A DNA stretch of 64,000 nucleotides, taken from the NCBI RefSeq assembly GCF_036961565.1, contig NZ_JBAMDD010000007.1:62001-126000 (forward strand). Reading direction: 5' to 3'. Of the stretch, positions 31,765-40,185 are shown in pieces. How positions within the stretch are numbered: position 1 is the stretch's first letter; each line of letters opens with the position of its first letter. A model generated the notes under the pieces. That model saw nothing but the letters and a program-made list of their open reading frames with translations, was not told where the DNA came from and ran no database searches. The translations under genes were made by a program, and so were the position numbers. The DNA is from Chitinimonas sp036961565. Lineage in GTDB: Bacteria > Pseudomonadota > Gammaproteobacteria > Burkholderiales > Chitinimonadaceae.

Positions 31765-33579
31765 ATGGCAGACACCCCTCACCGCCGCAAATTCGTAGAA
31801 CCGATAGATTGGGCCGTGCTGGCGAGCGTGCTGGTGCACTGCCTGATACTGGCGCTGCGCTTTGGCCTGCCAGGCGAGACCAGCCAGCCAGGGCCGCTCC
31901 CGCTGGCGCCACTGAGCATCACGCTCGATGACCCTGTCGTTGCACCAGAACCCCAGCCCCTTCCGCTGCCGCCGACGCCCATGGCCAACACCGGTATGGC
32001 GACAGAGACACCCGACGCGCTGAACGCAGCCGCTGGTTTCAGCATCACCGTACTGCGCGCACCCGATGAAGCCACGCGGCCCGACCAAGCCCCATCTGAC
32101 GCCACGGTAGAGCGCAAGGCCGGCAGCAACCGGGTGCGCAAACCCGTGATGACAGCAGACCAGGGCAGCTGGCGCACCGCTGCCGGAGCCGAGACACCGG
32201 AGGCCGTGCCCGATACCTTGGCCGAGGCCGCCCCAGGCAAATCCACCATCATGGTGCCGGAAGATGAACTGACGCCTGCTGCGCCACAACCTGAACTGGG
32301 TGCGCCGGAGCTGATGAACAACACGCCGGTGACCGAAACGCCCCCCGAGCCAGCCCCCACGGCCAGCCCCGACGCGGCGGCTCTGGCACAGGCCGAAATC
32401 GCACGACAGGCAGCGGAGAACGCGGCCGCAGAGGCCGCCAAGCAAGCCGAGCAGATCCGCCTGGCCGCCGAGGTCGCCGCAACGCGTGCGGCAGAACAGG
32501 CCAAGGCCGAGCAAGCACGCAAAATTGCCGAACAGCAGGCTGCCGAGCGACAAAAGGCCGATGCCCAAGCCAGGCAGCAGGCCGAAGCTGCCGCACAGCA
32601 GCAGGCAGAGGCGGCCGAGCAGGCCAGACAGGCACAACAGGCGGTGACCGAGAAGCTGCGCGCAGAAGAGCTGGCCCGCCAGGCACAGGCCCGGCTCGCC
32701 GCGGAGCAGCTCGCCCGCAAGCAGGCAGAAGAGGCCGCCAGAGCCGAACAGGCCAGGCAGGCACTGCAAGCAGCAGCAGAACAACAGAAAGCCGAGGCCT
32801 TGGCGCGGCAGAAGGCCGAAGCCCTGGCCAGGGCAGAGCAGCAGCGGCGACTGGCCGAACAGCAGGCGGCCGCCGAGCAACGCCGGGCAGAAGCGGCAGC
32901 AGCGCAGCGCAGGCAGGAAGAAGCCGCCAGGGCTGCTCAGGCGGCAGCGGCGCAGCGTCAAGCCGAGGCCGCCGCCGAACAGGCACGCCGACAGGCCAGC
33001 GCCGCCAGCCGTAGCTCGACAGGGAATGGCACCGGCACCGGCACCGGTACCGGGACTGGCCGGCAGGCCGACCAAGGCGGCGATGGCAGCGGCACCCCAT
33101 CTGGCCTGGGCATTACCCTGCCCATCGATCCGCCGGTCGGCCTATCGCTGACCGAACGCGCCCTGCAGCAAGCCCGCCAGGGCAATCTGCGCGCCGAGAA
33201 ACCGCCGTCCTCCGGGCGTAGCCGCATCGCCAATTACTCGCAAGCGGCAGCGGCGGCCGAGCCGGAACTACGCTTTTACGCCGAGAGCCTGAATATCAAG
33301 CTGAACCGTATAGGCGCACTCAATGCCCCCAGGCTGTCGCCCGACCGTTTCTACCGCCCCGTGCAGCTCACCATCATCGTCAACAGCGACGGTAGCCTGG
33401 CAGATATCCTGGTCAGGCACAGCAGCGGCGACGCCAAGCTGGATGAGGCCGCCCGGCGCATCGTGCAAATGAGCCTGCCATTCGCGCCCTTCCCTGCCGG
33501 CATGCAGGAGCGCTATGACCGGATAGAAATAGGCCGAAACTGGGATTTTGGCGCTGGCACCGCAGGCTTGCTCAATTGA
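31765..33579 (+). CDS. TolA/TonB-like envelope-spanning protein
   Basis: 604 residues. An N-terminal membrane anchor (about 16-35, DWAVLASVLVHCLILALRFGL) is followed by a Pro-rich segment and a long Ala/Glu/Lys/Gln-rich helix (about 205-415), as in TolA. A Gly-Thr repeat (GTGTGTGTGTG) comes next, then a C-terminal TonB-type domain of about 90 residues (YRPVQLTIIVNSDGSLADILVRHSSGDAKLDEAARRIVQ is the conserved region). It presumably couples an inner-membrane motor to the outer membrane. ExbB/ExbD or TolQR genes are not adjacent. Confidence 0.85.
   Translation: MADTPHRRKFVEPIDWAVLASVLVHCLILALRFGLPGETSQPGPLPLAPLSITLDDPVVAPEPQPLPLPPTPMANTGMATETPDALNAAAGFSITVLRAPDEATRPDQAPSDATVERKAGSNRVRKPVMTADQGSWRTAAGAETPEAVPDTLAEAAPGKSTIMVPEDELTPAAPQPELGAPELMNNTPVTETPPEPAPTASPDAAALAQAEIARQAAENAAAEAAKQAEQIRLAAEVAATRAAEQAKAEQARKIAEQQAAERQKADAQARQQAEAAAQQQAEAAEQARQAQQAVTEKLRAEELARQAQARLAAEQLARKQAEEAARAEQARQALQAAAEQQKAEALARQKAEALARAEQQRRLAEQQAAAEQRRAEAAAAQRRQEEAARAAQAAAAQRQAEAAAEQARRQASAASRSSTGNGTGTGTGTGTGRQADQGGDGSGTPSGLGITLPIDPPVGLSLTERALQQARQGNLRAEKPPSSGRSRIANYSQAAAAAEPELRFYAESLNIKLNRIGALNAPRLSPDRFYRPVQLTIIVNSDGSLADILVRHSSGDAKLDEAARRIVQMSLPFAPFPAGMQERYDRIEIGRNWDFGAGTAGLLN
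33025..33060 (+). repeat. Short tandem repeat GGCACC-like inside the TolA/TonB-like gene
   Basis: Imperfect six-base units (GGCACC, GGTACC, GGGACT) encode the Gly-Thr stretch. A multiple of three, so copy-number change would not shift frame. Confidence 0.6.
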
Positions 33580-33668
33580 ACGGTAGTCGGTGATGGGAAG
33601 TAACCGGCCGCACCAGGACCAACTCGATGCCGAATGTCCGCGTGGCCTGCATCAGCAGGCGCCGTGAA

Positions 33669-33950
33669 CTAGCGCAACAGGCCTGCAGGATCTACCACAC
33701 TGCCAACCACCCGCACGCGCTTGTGGCGTGAAAGCTCACCGCTTTCCAGCACCACGCCCTGCTTGGGCACATCAAACCAATCGGCCAGCCAGGCGATCAG
33801 TGCCTTGTTGGCCTTGCCCTCCACCGGGGGTGCATTCAACCGTAGCTTGAGCGCACCATCATGCAACCCGGCCACCTCGGTCTTCCTGGCACCGGGCTGC
33901 AGGTACAGCGACAACACCCAGTCGCCGCCGTCCTGACGCAACCAGCTCAT
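33669..33950 (-). CDS. DUF167 / YggU family protein
   Basis: 93 residues from the ATG at 33950: SLYLQPGARKTEVAGLHDGALKLRLNAPPVEGKAN then ESGELSRHKRVRV, the complete DUF167 pattern. Function unknown. It overlaps yggT by ATGA and closes the yggS-proC-yggT operon, its usual place. Confidence 0.9.
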   Translation of the reverse strand: MSWLRQDGGDWVLSLYLQPGARKTEVAGLHDGALKLRLNAPPVEGKANKALIAWLADWFDVPKQGVVLESGELSRHKRVRVVGSVVDPAGLLR

Positions 33951-34534
33951 TGCCCGGTCAGCATGAACTGCCATAACCGTTGCTCTACCGGTGTCACGGC
34001 AAAGATAAAGATCATCTGCAGCAAGAGCAGCAGTACCAGCGGGCTCAGGTCTATGCCACCCACCGTGGGGATCAACCGTCGTATGGGGTTGAGCAGGGGC
34101 CGGGTGACCGCTTCCAGTACCGGTGCCAGGGGGTTGTACGGGCTGACCCAGCTCAAGATGGCCTGTACCAGCACCGCACCGAAAACCAGGTACAGGGTCA
34201 ACCTTATCAGCTCCAGCATGGCCAGCATGACCAAGCCCAAGCCCACGGCAGGCGAGAACAGGCTGAACGGATACGGTGACAGGGCCAGCAACAGCAGGTG
34301 CATCAACAAGGCCCCGACGCCGGCCAGCAGCATGCTGGCCGTGTCATAGCCACCCACGCTGGGCAAAAGCCTGCGCGCTGGCAGTACCATGAAATTGGTC
34401 AGCTTGACCGTGAACTGCGCCAGCGGATGACCAAACGGCGCCCGTGCCACCTGCAGGTAGAAGCGCAGCAGCAGATTCAGTATGAAAAAGCTGGCGATAT
34501 TGCGTATGAGGAAGCTCAATGCATCGTTCAACAT
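33947..34534 (-). CDS. yggT: YggT family membrane protein
   Basis: 195 residues with two copies of the YggT unit: the first near LLLRFYLQVARAPFGHPLAQF, the second near VQAILSWVSPYNPLAPVLEAVTRPLLNPIRRLIP. Four membrane segments. Role unclear, linked in some bacteria to cell-division or osmotic functions. Co-operonic with proC and yggS. Confidence 0.92.
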   Translation of the reverse strand: MLNDALSFLIRNIASFFILNLLLRFYLQVARAPFGHPLAQFTVKLTNFMVLPARRLLPSVGGYDTASMLLAGVGALLMHLLLLALSPYPFSLFSPAVGLGLVMLAMLELIRLTLYLVFGAVLVQAILSWVSPYNPLAPVLEAVTRPLLNPIRRLIPTVGGIDLSPLVLLLLLQMIFIFAVTPVEQRLWQFMLTGQ

Positions 34535-34537
34535 GGT

Positions 34538-35095
34538 CTATTCCGCAGCTTGGCTGCTTGTTTGCACCAGCCCAAGCTGGTGAATAATGGTCAAGGCACT
34601 CTCAGCCACACTCAGTTGCTGGGTATCCAGCATCAGACTGTGCCTATGGGGCAAGGGTTCACGCCAGCGCCGCTGCGCCAGGCATTCCGCCAGCGTGGCA
34701 GCCGACGTCAGTTTATGGAACCGGCTACGTTCCGGTGCTGCCACCCGTTGCAGCAGCTCGGCATCGGGGCAATCCAGTTTTACCAGATCCACCCTGCCAC
34801 CCCCATCCTCCACCTGAGCGATCAGGCGCGCGATGAAATCCTCGTCAGCGCCATGATCGTAGACAAAGGTCATGACCACCCCGGCAATGCCTGCTGCAGC
34901 CGCCGTACGCAAGGCGTCGAGCCGTATCTGACCGTTGTAGTTCAGATACGCGGGCGACATGAACTCGAACAGCGCCCGCGCCAGATCAGCGCTCAAGTGA
35001 TTGTGCAGCAGCTTGTAGCCGGTAAGGCGACATAGCGCGGTCGCCACCGTCAGCTTGCCCGATGCCGGTGGCCCATACAGGAACACCAGCCGCAT
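34538..35095 (-). CDS. P-loop kinase-like ATPase
   Basis: 185 residues with Walker A GPPASGKLT (8-16) and a lid-like basic region (QRRWREPLPHR). It resembles small nucleoside/shikimate-type or chloramphenicol-phosphotransferase-like kinases. Its start overlaps the proC stop (ATGA), so it is inserted between proC and yggT, which are neighbours in most relatives. Substrate not recognised. Confidence 0.75.
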   Translation of the reverse strand: MRLVFLYGPPASGKLTVATALCRLTGYKLLHNHLSADLARALFEFMSPAYLNYNGQIRLDALRTAAAAGIAGVVMTFVYDHGADEDFIARLIAQVEDGGGRVDLVKLDCPDAELLQRVAAPERSRFHKLTSAATLAECLAQRRWREPLPHRHSLMLDTQQLSVAESALTIIHQLGLVQTSSQAAE

Positions 35096-35904
35096 CAGCC
35101 TTGGCCCAGCTCGTCCGCCAGTTCCACCGCCCTGGCCTGGGCCGCCACCGCCCCCGCCTGTATGGCAGCCTGCACGCCCAGCTCGGCCATGCGATTCAGC
35201 GCTGCGGCCGTGGTCCCGCCCTTGGACGTCACCTTCGCACGCAGGGTAGCAGCATCATCCGTGCTGCCCAGCGCCAGCTTGATGGCGCCATCAAATGTCG
35301 CATAGGCCAGTTGCCTGGCAGTGGTCGCATCTAGGCCCAGTTGCTCACCAGCCTGGGTCAACGACTCCATGAAATAGAACACATAGGCCGGACCGGACCC
35401 GGAGATTGCCGTGACGGCATCGATCTGGCCTTCTTCTGCCACCCACACCACCTGGCCAGTACTCTGCAGAATGCGATCAGCCATCGCCCTGTCGGCTTCG
35501 CTGGCCTTGGGCCCTAGCCAAGCACCGCTGATACCGGCGCGCACCAGCGCAGGCGTATTGGGCATCACCCTCACCAGCCGCGCCGCGCCACCCAGCCAAC
35601 GATCCAGATCGGCCATGCGTATACCAGCGGCGATGCTGATCACCAGCCGGCCAGCCAGCTCGGTGGCCCGCGCACGGGCCACCTCGGCCAGTTGTTGCGG
35701 CTTCACCGCCAGCACCACTACATCGGTCTCGGGCAGGGCATCCTCCAGCGTGACCGTCTGTACGCCAAACTCGGCTTGCAACTGCGCCCGCTTGTCCGCA
35801 GCAGGCTCCACCACATAGACCGCCTGGGCAGAAAACCCTTGTTGCACCAGGCCACCTATCATGGCTGTGGCCATATTGCCGCCGCCGATAAAGGCTATTT
35901 TCAT
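35095..35904 (-). CDS. proC: Pyrroline-5-carboxylate reductase
   Basis: Last step of proline synthesis. 269 residues: IAFIGGGNMATAMIGGL (NADP fold), VVVLAVKPQ, RVMPNTPALV, AVTAISGSGPAYVFYFMESL and the C-terminal TSKGGTTAAALNRM. All motifs are intact. Overlaps the upstream membrane protein gene and the downstream kinase-like gene by 4 bases. Confidence 0.96.
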   Translation of the reverse strand: MKIAFIGGGNMATAMIGGLVQQGFSAQAVYVVEPAADKRAQLQAEFGVQTVTLEDALPETDVVVLAVKPQQLAEVARARATELAGRLVISIAAGIRMADLDRWLGGAARLVRVMPNTPALVRAGISGAWLGPKASEADRAMADRILQSTGQVVWVAEEGQIDAVTAISGSGPAYVFYFMESLTQAGEQLGLDATTARQLAYATFDGAIKLALGSTDDAATLRAKVTSKGGTTAAALNRMAELGVQAAIQAGAVAAQARAVELADELGQG

Positions 35905-36473
35905 TGCTTGTCACTCCCCATGCCAAAGCCGATACCCGGCTGGCGTTTCTGCAGCAGATGCTTGAGCAGATTACAGTACAGCCGGTCCAGCTCACGCTGG
36001 CCACTGAATGGCACGGCCAGTTGCCCGCCCTGGTGCACCAGGGTCAACGCAACCAGGCGGCCTTCATCCATGCGGTAGAGCAGCTCGCTGATCTGATCCA
36101 GCAGCAGGCTGACCTGCCTGGGCGTGCCCCAGCCACGGTAGGCCAGCAGCACCCGCTCGGCATCCACCTCCACCACCGTACGCCAGAACAAGGCTCGCAA
36201 CACCCAGGCCATCCAGCCCGCCAGCGCCAGGCCTACCAAGGCGATGCCCAGCACGATGGCAGAGCCCGTCAAAGCAGCCTGCACCAACAACAGGCCGATG
36301 ATCAGCGCGGCCAGCCCGCCACCGAGCTTGACCACCATTCTGTCGGTAGCGCCTTCAGGCAAACGTTGCCAGGCCGACGCCAACTCCAGGCGATCGCGGG
36401 CATCACCCTCGTCCACCCTGAGCCAGCGTGAGAGATCGGCCAAGCTGACCTGGGGAGTGGTGGTAGCAGTCAC
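35901..36473 (-). CDS. Hypothetical membrane protein in the yggS-proC operon
   Basis: 190 residues from a GTG at 36473, one base after the yggS stop. Two closely spaced membrane segments (about 48-66 and 70-92) are followed by a soluble part (VEVDAERVLLAYRGWGTPRQVSLLLDQISELLYRMDEGRL). No family recognised; tight spacing supports a genuine gene. Confidence 0.65.
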   Translation of the reverse strand: MTATTTPQVSLADLSRWLRVDEGDARDRLELASAWQRLPEGATDRMVVKLGGGLAALIIGLLLVQAALTGSAIVLGIALVGLALAGWMAWVLRALFWRTVVEVDAERVLLAYRGWGTPRQVSLLLDQISELLYRMDEGRLVALTLVHQGGQLAVPFSGQRELDRLYCNLLKHLLQKRQPGIGFGMGSDKQ

Positions 36474-36474
36474 G

Positions 36475-37185
36475 TTATTCCTTCACAAGGGGCCGTGCGG
36501 CCACGGTATGGCGGGCGCCAAACAAGGCTGTCCCGACCCTGACCAGGGTGGACCCCTGGGCAATGGCGGTTTCCAGGTCAGCAGACATGCCCATGGACAA
36601 GGTATCCAGCACCAGCCCAGTGCTCCGCAATGTGTCAGACAGGCTACGCAATAATGCAAACTGTGCCGCCAGATCTACGGCTCCCGGTTCGGGCAGGCAC
36701 ATCAGGCCACGCAGGCGCAGCCCGGGCAGGCCCGCTACCGCCTGCGCCAGGGCCACTGCCTCGGCAGGAGTACAGCCCGACTTACTGGCCTCGCCAGAGA
36801 CATTCACCTGCACGCAGACATTGAGCAAGGGCAGGTGCGCCGGTCGCTGGGCCGACAGGCGTTCGGCAATCTTGAGCCGGTCTATGCCATGCACCCAGTG
36901 CGCCAGTTCGGCCACGGTTCGGCTTTTATTGCTCTGCAGGGGGCCGATGAAATGCCACTCGATGTCAGCCAGGTCGGCCAATGCGACCACCTTCTCCTGC
37001 AGTTCCTGCACATAGTTCTCGCCAAAGGCACGCTGGCCGGTGGCATAGCATTGCCGCACTGCCTCTGCCGGAAAGGTCTTGCTGACGGCCAGCAGCTGGC
37101 AATCATCGGGCTGCCGCCCGGCGGCAGAAAGGGCCACAGCAATGCGCGCCAGTACGGCCTGTCTGGATTTATCTAGGTCAGCCAT
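36475..37185 (-). CDS. yggS: PLP homeostasis protein YggS (PLPBP)
   Basis: 236 residues: LLAVSKTFPAEAVRQCYATGQRAFGENYVQE with the PLP-binding Lys in AVSKT, IEWHFIGPLQSNK and LSMGMSADLETAIAQGSTLVRVGTALFG. Controls cellular pyridoxal phosphate. First gene of the minus-strand operon, divergent from pilT by 65 bases. Confidence 0.95.
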   Translation of the reverse strand: MADLDKSRQAVLARIAVALSAAGRQPDDCQLLAVSKTFPAEAVRQCYATGQRAFGENYVQELQEKVVALADLADIEWHFIGPLQSNKSRTVAELAHWVHGIDRLKIAERLSAQRPAHLPLLNVCVQVNVSGEASKSGCTPAEAVALAQAVAGLPGLRLRGLMCLPEPGAVDLAAQFALLRSLSDTLRSTGLVLDTLSMGMSADLETAIAQGSTLVRVGTALFGARHTVAARPLVKE

Positions 37186-37250
37186 CCATAATGCTTTCGG
37201 AATAATGTCGCAAACCCAATCGCTTTGCGGCTTTGAACGAGGAATTATAA

Positions 37251-38291
37251 ATGGAAATCTCTGAACTCCTGGCCTTCTCGGTCAAGAACAAGGCATCGGA
37301 CTTGCACCTGTCGGCAGGCCTGCCGCCTTGTATACGCGTTCATGGCGATGTGCGCCGCATCAACCTGCCGCCCATGGAACACAAGGACGTCCATGACATG
37401 GTGTACGACATCATGAACGACGGCCAACGCAAGACCTACGAAGAAACGCTGGAGTGCGACTTCTCCTTCGAGATTCCCGGCCTTGCCCGCTTCCGTGTCA
37501 ACGCCTTTGTGCAGAACCGCGGCGCCGGCGCCGTGTTCCGTACCATTCCGTCCAAGGTACTGTCGCTGGAAGACCTGAACGCCCCCAAGGTATTCAAGGA
37601 AATCGCCGAAACACCTCGCGGCATCGTGCTGGTCACCGGGCCGACCGGTTCGGGTAAGTCCACCACCCTGGCCGCCATGATCAACTACATCAACGAAAAC
37701 GAGTACGGTCATATCCTGACCGTGGAAGACCCGATCGAATTCGTGCATGAATCCAAGAAGTGCCTGATCAACCAGCGGGAAATTGGCCCGCACACCATGA
37801 GTTTCGCCAACTCACTGCGCGCCGCGCTGCGGGAAGACCCGGACGTCATCCTGGTGGGTGAAATGCGTGACCTCGAGACCATACGGCTGGCTCTCTCCGC
37901 CGCCGAGACCGGTCACTTGGTATTCGGCACCCTGCACACCTCCTCCGCCGCCAAGACCATCGACCGTATCGTCGACGTATTCCCGGCGGCCGAAAAGGAA
38001 ATGGTCCGTTCCATGCTGTCCGAATCCTTGCGCGCGGTGATTTCGCAGACTCTGCTCAAGACCAAGGACGGCAACGGCCGGGTGGCTGCGCACGAGATCA
38101 TGATAGGCATACCCGCCATCCGTAACCTGATACGCGAGAACAAGATCGCGCAGATGTACTCCACCATCCAGACCGGCCAGCAGCACGGCATGCAGACACT
38201 GGATCAATGCCTGACCGAATTGGTAAGGCGCAATTTGATTACCAATGTCGAGGCACGTGGCAAAGCCATGAACCCCGACAATTTCAGATAA
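37251..38291 (+). CDS. pilT: Twitching motility retraction ATPase PilT
   Basis: 346 residues: N-terminal PAS-like region (KASDLHLSAGLPPCIRVHGDVRRI), Walker A GPTGSGKST, Asp box HILTVEDPIEFVH, Walker B ILVGEMRDLETIRLALSAAETGHLVFGTLHT and the C-terminal IPAIRNLIRENK. Hexameric motor that depolymerises type IV pili. pilU follows 51 bases later. Confidence 0.97.
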   Translation: MEISELLAFSVKNKASDLHLSAGLPPCIRVHGDVRRINLPPMEHKDVHDMVYDIMNDGQRKTYEETLECDFSFEIPGLARFRVNAFVQNRGAGAVFRTIPSKVLSLEDLNAPKVFKEIAETPRGIVLVTGPTGSGKSTTLAAMINYINENEYGHILTVEDPIEFVHESKKCLINQREIGPHTMSFANSLRAALREDPDVILVGEMRDLETIRLALSAAETGHLVFGTLHTSSAAKTIDRIVDVFPAAEKEMVRSMLSESLRAVISQTLLKTKDGNGRVAAHEIMIGIPAIRNLIRENKIAQMYSTIQTGQQHGMQTLDQCLTELVRRNLITNVEARGKAMNPDNFR

Positions 38292-38342
38292 ACAAGGTCA
38301 GTGGCGGGGGCCTTGCTGCCAGCCGCCACCCTGGAGCAAGAC

Positions 38343-39479
38343 ATGGAAAAGGAACAAGCCACCAAGTTCATGCACGATCTGCTGCGATTGATGCGGCAGA
38401 AAAATGCATCGGACTTGTTTATCACCGCCGATTTCCCGCCGGCAATGAAGATAGACGGCAAGCTGACGCCGGTCTCCAGCCAGGCGCTCACCAGCCAGCA
38501 CACCAAGGAGTTGTGCCGCGCCGTGATGAACGACAGGCAGGCCGAAGAGTTCGAAGCCACCAAGGAATGTAACTTTGCCATCAGCCCCGGCGGCATAGGC
38601 CGCTTCCGCTGCAACGCCTTTCAGCAGCAGGGCCGCATCGGCCTGGTACTGCGGACCATTACCACCGAGATTCCCAAGTTCGACGAACTGGGCCTGCCGC
38701 CCGTACTCAAGGACGTCGCCCTGGCCAAGCGCGGCCTGGTGATCTTTGTGGGCGGTACCGGTTCGGGTAAGTCCACCTCGCTGGCCGCCATGATCGGCTT
38801 CCGTAACGAGAACAGCTACGGCCATATCATCACCATCGAAGACCCGGTGGAATATGTGCACGAACACCGCAACTGCATCGTGACCCAGCGCGAGATCGGC
38901 GTCGATACCGACAACTGGCAGAACGCCCTGAAGAACACCCTGCGGCAGGCGCCCGATGTCATCCTGATCGGTGAAATCCGCGACCGCGAAACCATGGACT
39001 ATGCCGTGGCCTTCGCCGAAACCGGTCACCTGTGCATGGCCACCCTGCACGCCAACTCGGCCAACCAGGCGCTGGACCGTATCATCAACTTCTTCCCGGA
39101 AGAGCGTCGCGCCCAGTTGCTGATGGACTTGAGCCTCAACCTCAAGGCCTTTATCTCGCAACGGCTGATACCGCTGCGCGTGGGCAAGGGTCGTGCAGCG
39201 GCGGTCGAAGTCATGCTCAATTCGCCGCTGATCTCCGACCTGATCTTCAAGGGCGATGTGCACGAGATCAAGGAAATCATGGCCAAGAGCCGCGAGCTTG
39301 GCATGCAGACCTTTGACCAAGCCCTGTTCGACCTGTACGAGGACGGCAAGATCAGCTACGAAGACGCCCTGCGCAACGCCGACTCGGTCAACGACCTGCG
39401 CCTGCGTATCAAGCTGCAGTCCAAGGAATCCAAGAACCGCGATGCACTGGCGGGCCTGGACCACCTCGACATCGTTTGA
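38343..39479 (+). CDS. pilU: PilT-like retraction ATPase PilU
   Basis: 378 residues: KNASDLFITADFPPAMKIDGKL, Walker A GGTGSGKST (with ILVGE-type Walker B VILIGEIRDRETMDYAVAFAETGHLCMATLHANSANQALDRI) and the longer C-terminus characteristic of PilU. Assists PilT in retraction under load. The ATG at 38343 gives the standard N-terminus; the frame from 38301 lies in the intergenic gap. Confidence 0.96.
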   Translation: MEKEQATKFMHDLLRLMRQKNASDLFITADFPPAMKIDGKLTPVSSQALTSQHTKELCRAVMNDRQAEEFEATKECNFAISPGGIGRFRCNAFQQQGRIGLVLRTITTEIPKFDELGLPPVLKDVALAKRGLVIFVGGTGSGKSTSLAAMIGFRNENSYGHIITIEDPVEYVHEHRNCIVTQREIGVDTDNWQNALKNTLRQAPDVILIGEIRDRETMDYAVAFAETGHLCMATLHANSANQALDRIINFFPEERRAQLLMDLSLNLKAFISQRLIPLRVGKGRAAAVEVMLNSPLISDLIFKGDVHEIKEIMAKSRELGMQTFDQALFDLYEDGKISYEDALRNADSVNDLRLRIKLQSKESKNRDALAGLDHLDIV

Positions 39480-39501
39480 TCTTACTGCCTGCGTCTTACC
39501 C

Positions 39502-39528
39502 ACAACGGCCGCCCTGTGCGGCCGTTGT
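39502..39528 (+). terminator. Hairpin after pilU
   Basis: Perfect 11-base arms ACAACGGCCGC / GCGGCCGTTGT around CCTGT, 22 bases after the pilU stop. The T tract is weak (TCCGTTT). Confidence 0.6.
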
Positions 39529-39548
39529 CCGTTTCCAGCCCCTGCCAG

Positions 39549-39574
39549 GCTACTGACAGCACGCTGTCAGTAGC
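39549..39574. promoter_or_regulatory. 26-base near-continuous palindrome upstream of the VOC gene
   Basis: Arms GCTACTGACAGC and GCTGTCAGTAGC with only AC between them, 57 bases before the VOC gene. A loop of two bases is too tight for a normal terminator, so an operator is more likely. Confidence 0.4.
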
Positions 39575-39631
39575 ACCCCTGCACACTGGTCTCCATCGGG
39601 CACCCGCCCGTACTAACTGAGGAGACCCAAC

Positions 39632-40000
39632 ATGAATGCACTGAACTGGTTCGAGATTCCCGCCAACGACCTCCAACGCGCCATCGGCTTCTATCAGAGC
39701 GTGCTGGGCCTGACCTTCACCCCGGATACCTGTTTCGACGATATCGAGATGGCAGTCTTCCCCCACAGCGAAACCGGTGTAGGCGGCGCCCTGGTCAAAG
39801 CTGCCCATCTGCAGCCCAATGCCCAAGGCACCATCGCCTATCTGGGTACCAGCGAGCTGGATGCCGTGCTCGCCAGGGTGCCGACTGCAGGCGGTGCAGT
39901 ACTCAAGCCCAAGACTTTCCTGCATGAGGACATCGGTCATATCGCCGTCATCCGCGATAGCGAAGGTAATACGGTAGGCCTGCACATGCCCATGCAGTAA
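39632..40000 (+). CDS. VOC (glyoxalase/dioxygenase) superfamily protein
   Basis: 122 residues: ALNWFEIPANDLQRAIGFYQSVLGL, a middle segment GVGGALVK and a C-terminal AVIRDSEGNTVGLHMP. Single-domain VOC metalloprotein with unknown substrate, close to YdcJ-type small members. GAGGAGACC precedes the ATG. Confidence 0.88.
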   Translation: MNALNWFEIPANDLQRAIGFYQSVLGLTFTPDTCFDDIEMAVFPHSETGVGGALVKAAHLQPNAQGTIAYLGTSELDAVLARVPTAGGAVLKPKTFLHEDIGHIAVIRDSEGNTVGLHMPMQ

Positions 40001-40017
40001 GGGCCTACTCAAGGCAT

Positions 40018-40049
40018 GTTTGCTGCCTTGCCGGGGCAAGGCAGCAAAC
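40018..40049. terminator. Long hairpin after the VOC gene
   Basis: Perfect 15-base arms GTTTGCTGCCTTGCC / GGCAAGGCAGCAAAC with a two-base GG spacer. No T tract follows; it borders a copy of the dispersed 17-base repeat. Confidence 0.5.
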
Positions 40050-40050
40050 C

Positions 40051-40067
40051 TAAGAGCCTGTTCAAAG
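40051..40067 (+). repeat. Dispersed 17-base repeat, copy 2
   Basis: TAAGAGCCTGTTCAAAG, identical to 13532-13548. Confidence 0.7.
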
Positions 40068-40185
40068 CGGCCGGCTATCGCCACCAGCAGGGATGGACAC
40101 TACCCAGGCCTTACGCTATACGAGACAAAGCGCCTGGTCAGACCGCCCTAACCATCCAGAAACCAGGCCGCCCTGGAGGAAAACC

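Noticed and set aside
31759..33075. 438-residue minus-strand frame, Leu/Gly/Cys-rich
   Set aside because: Antisense of the TolA-like Ala/Gln coiled coil; low complexity artefact.
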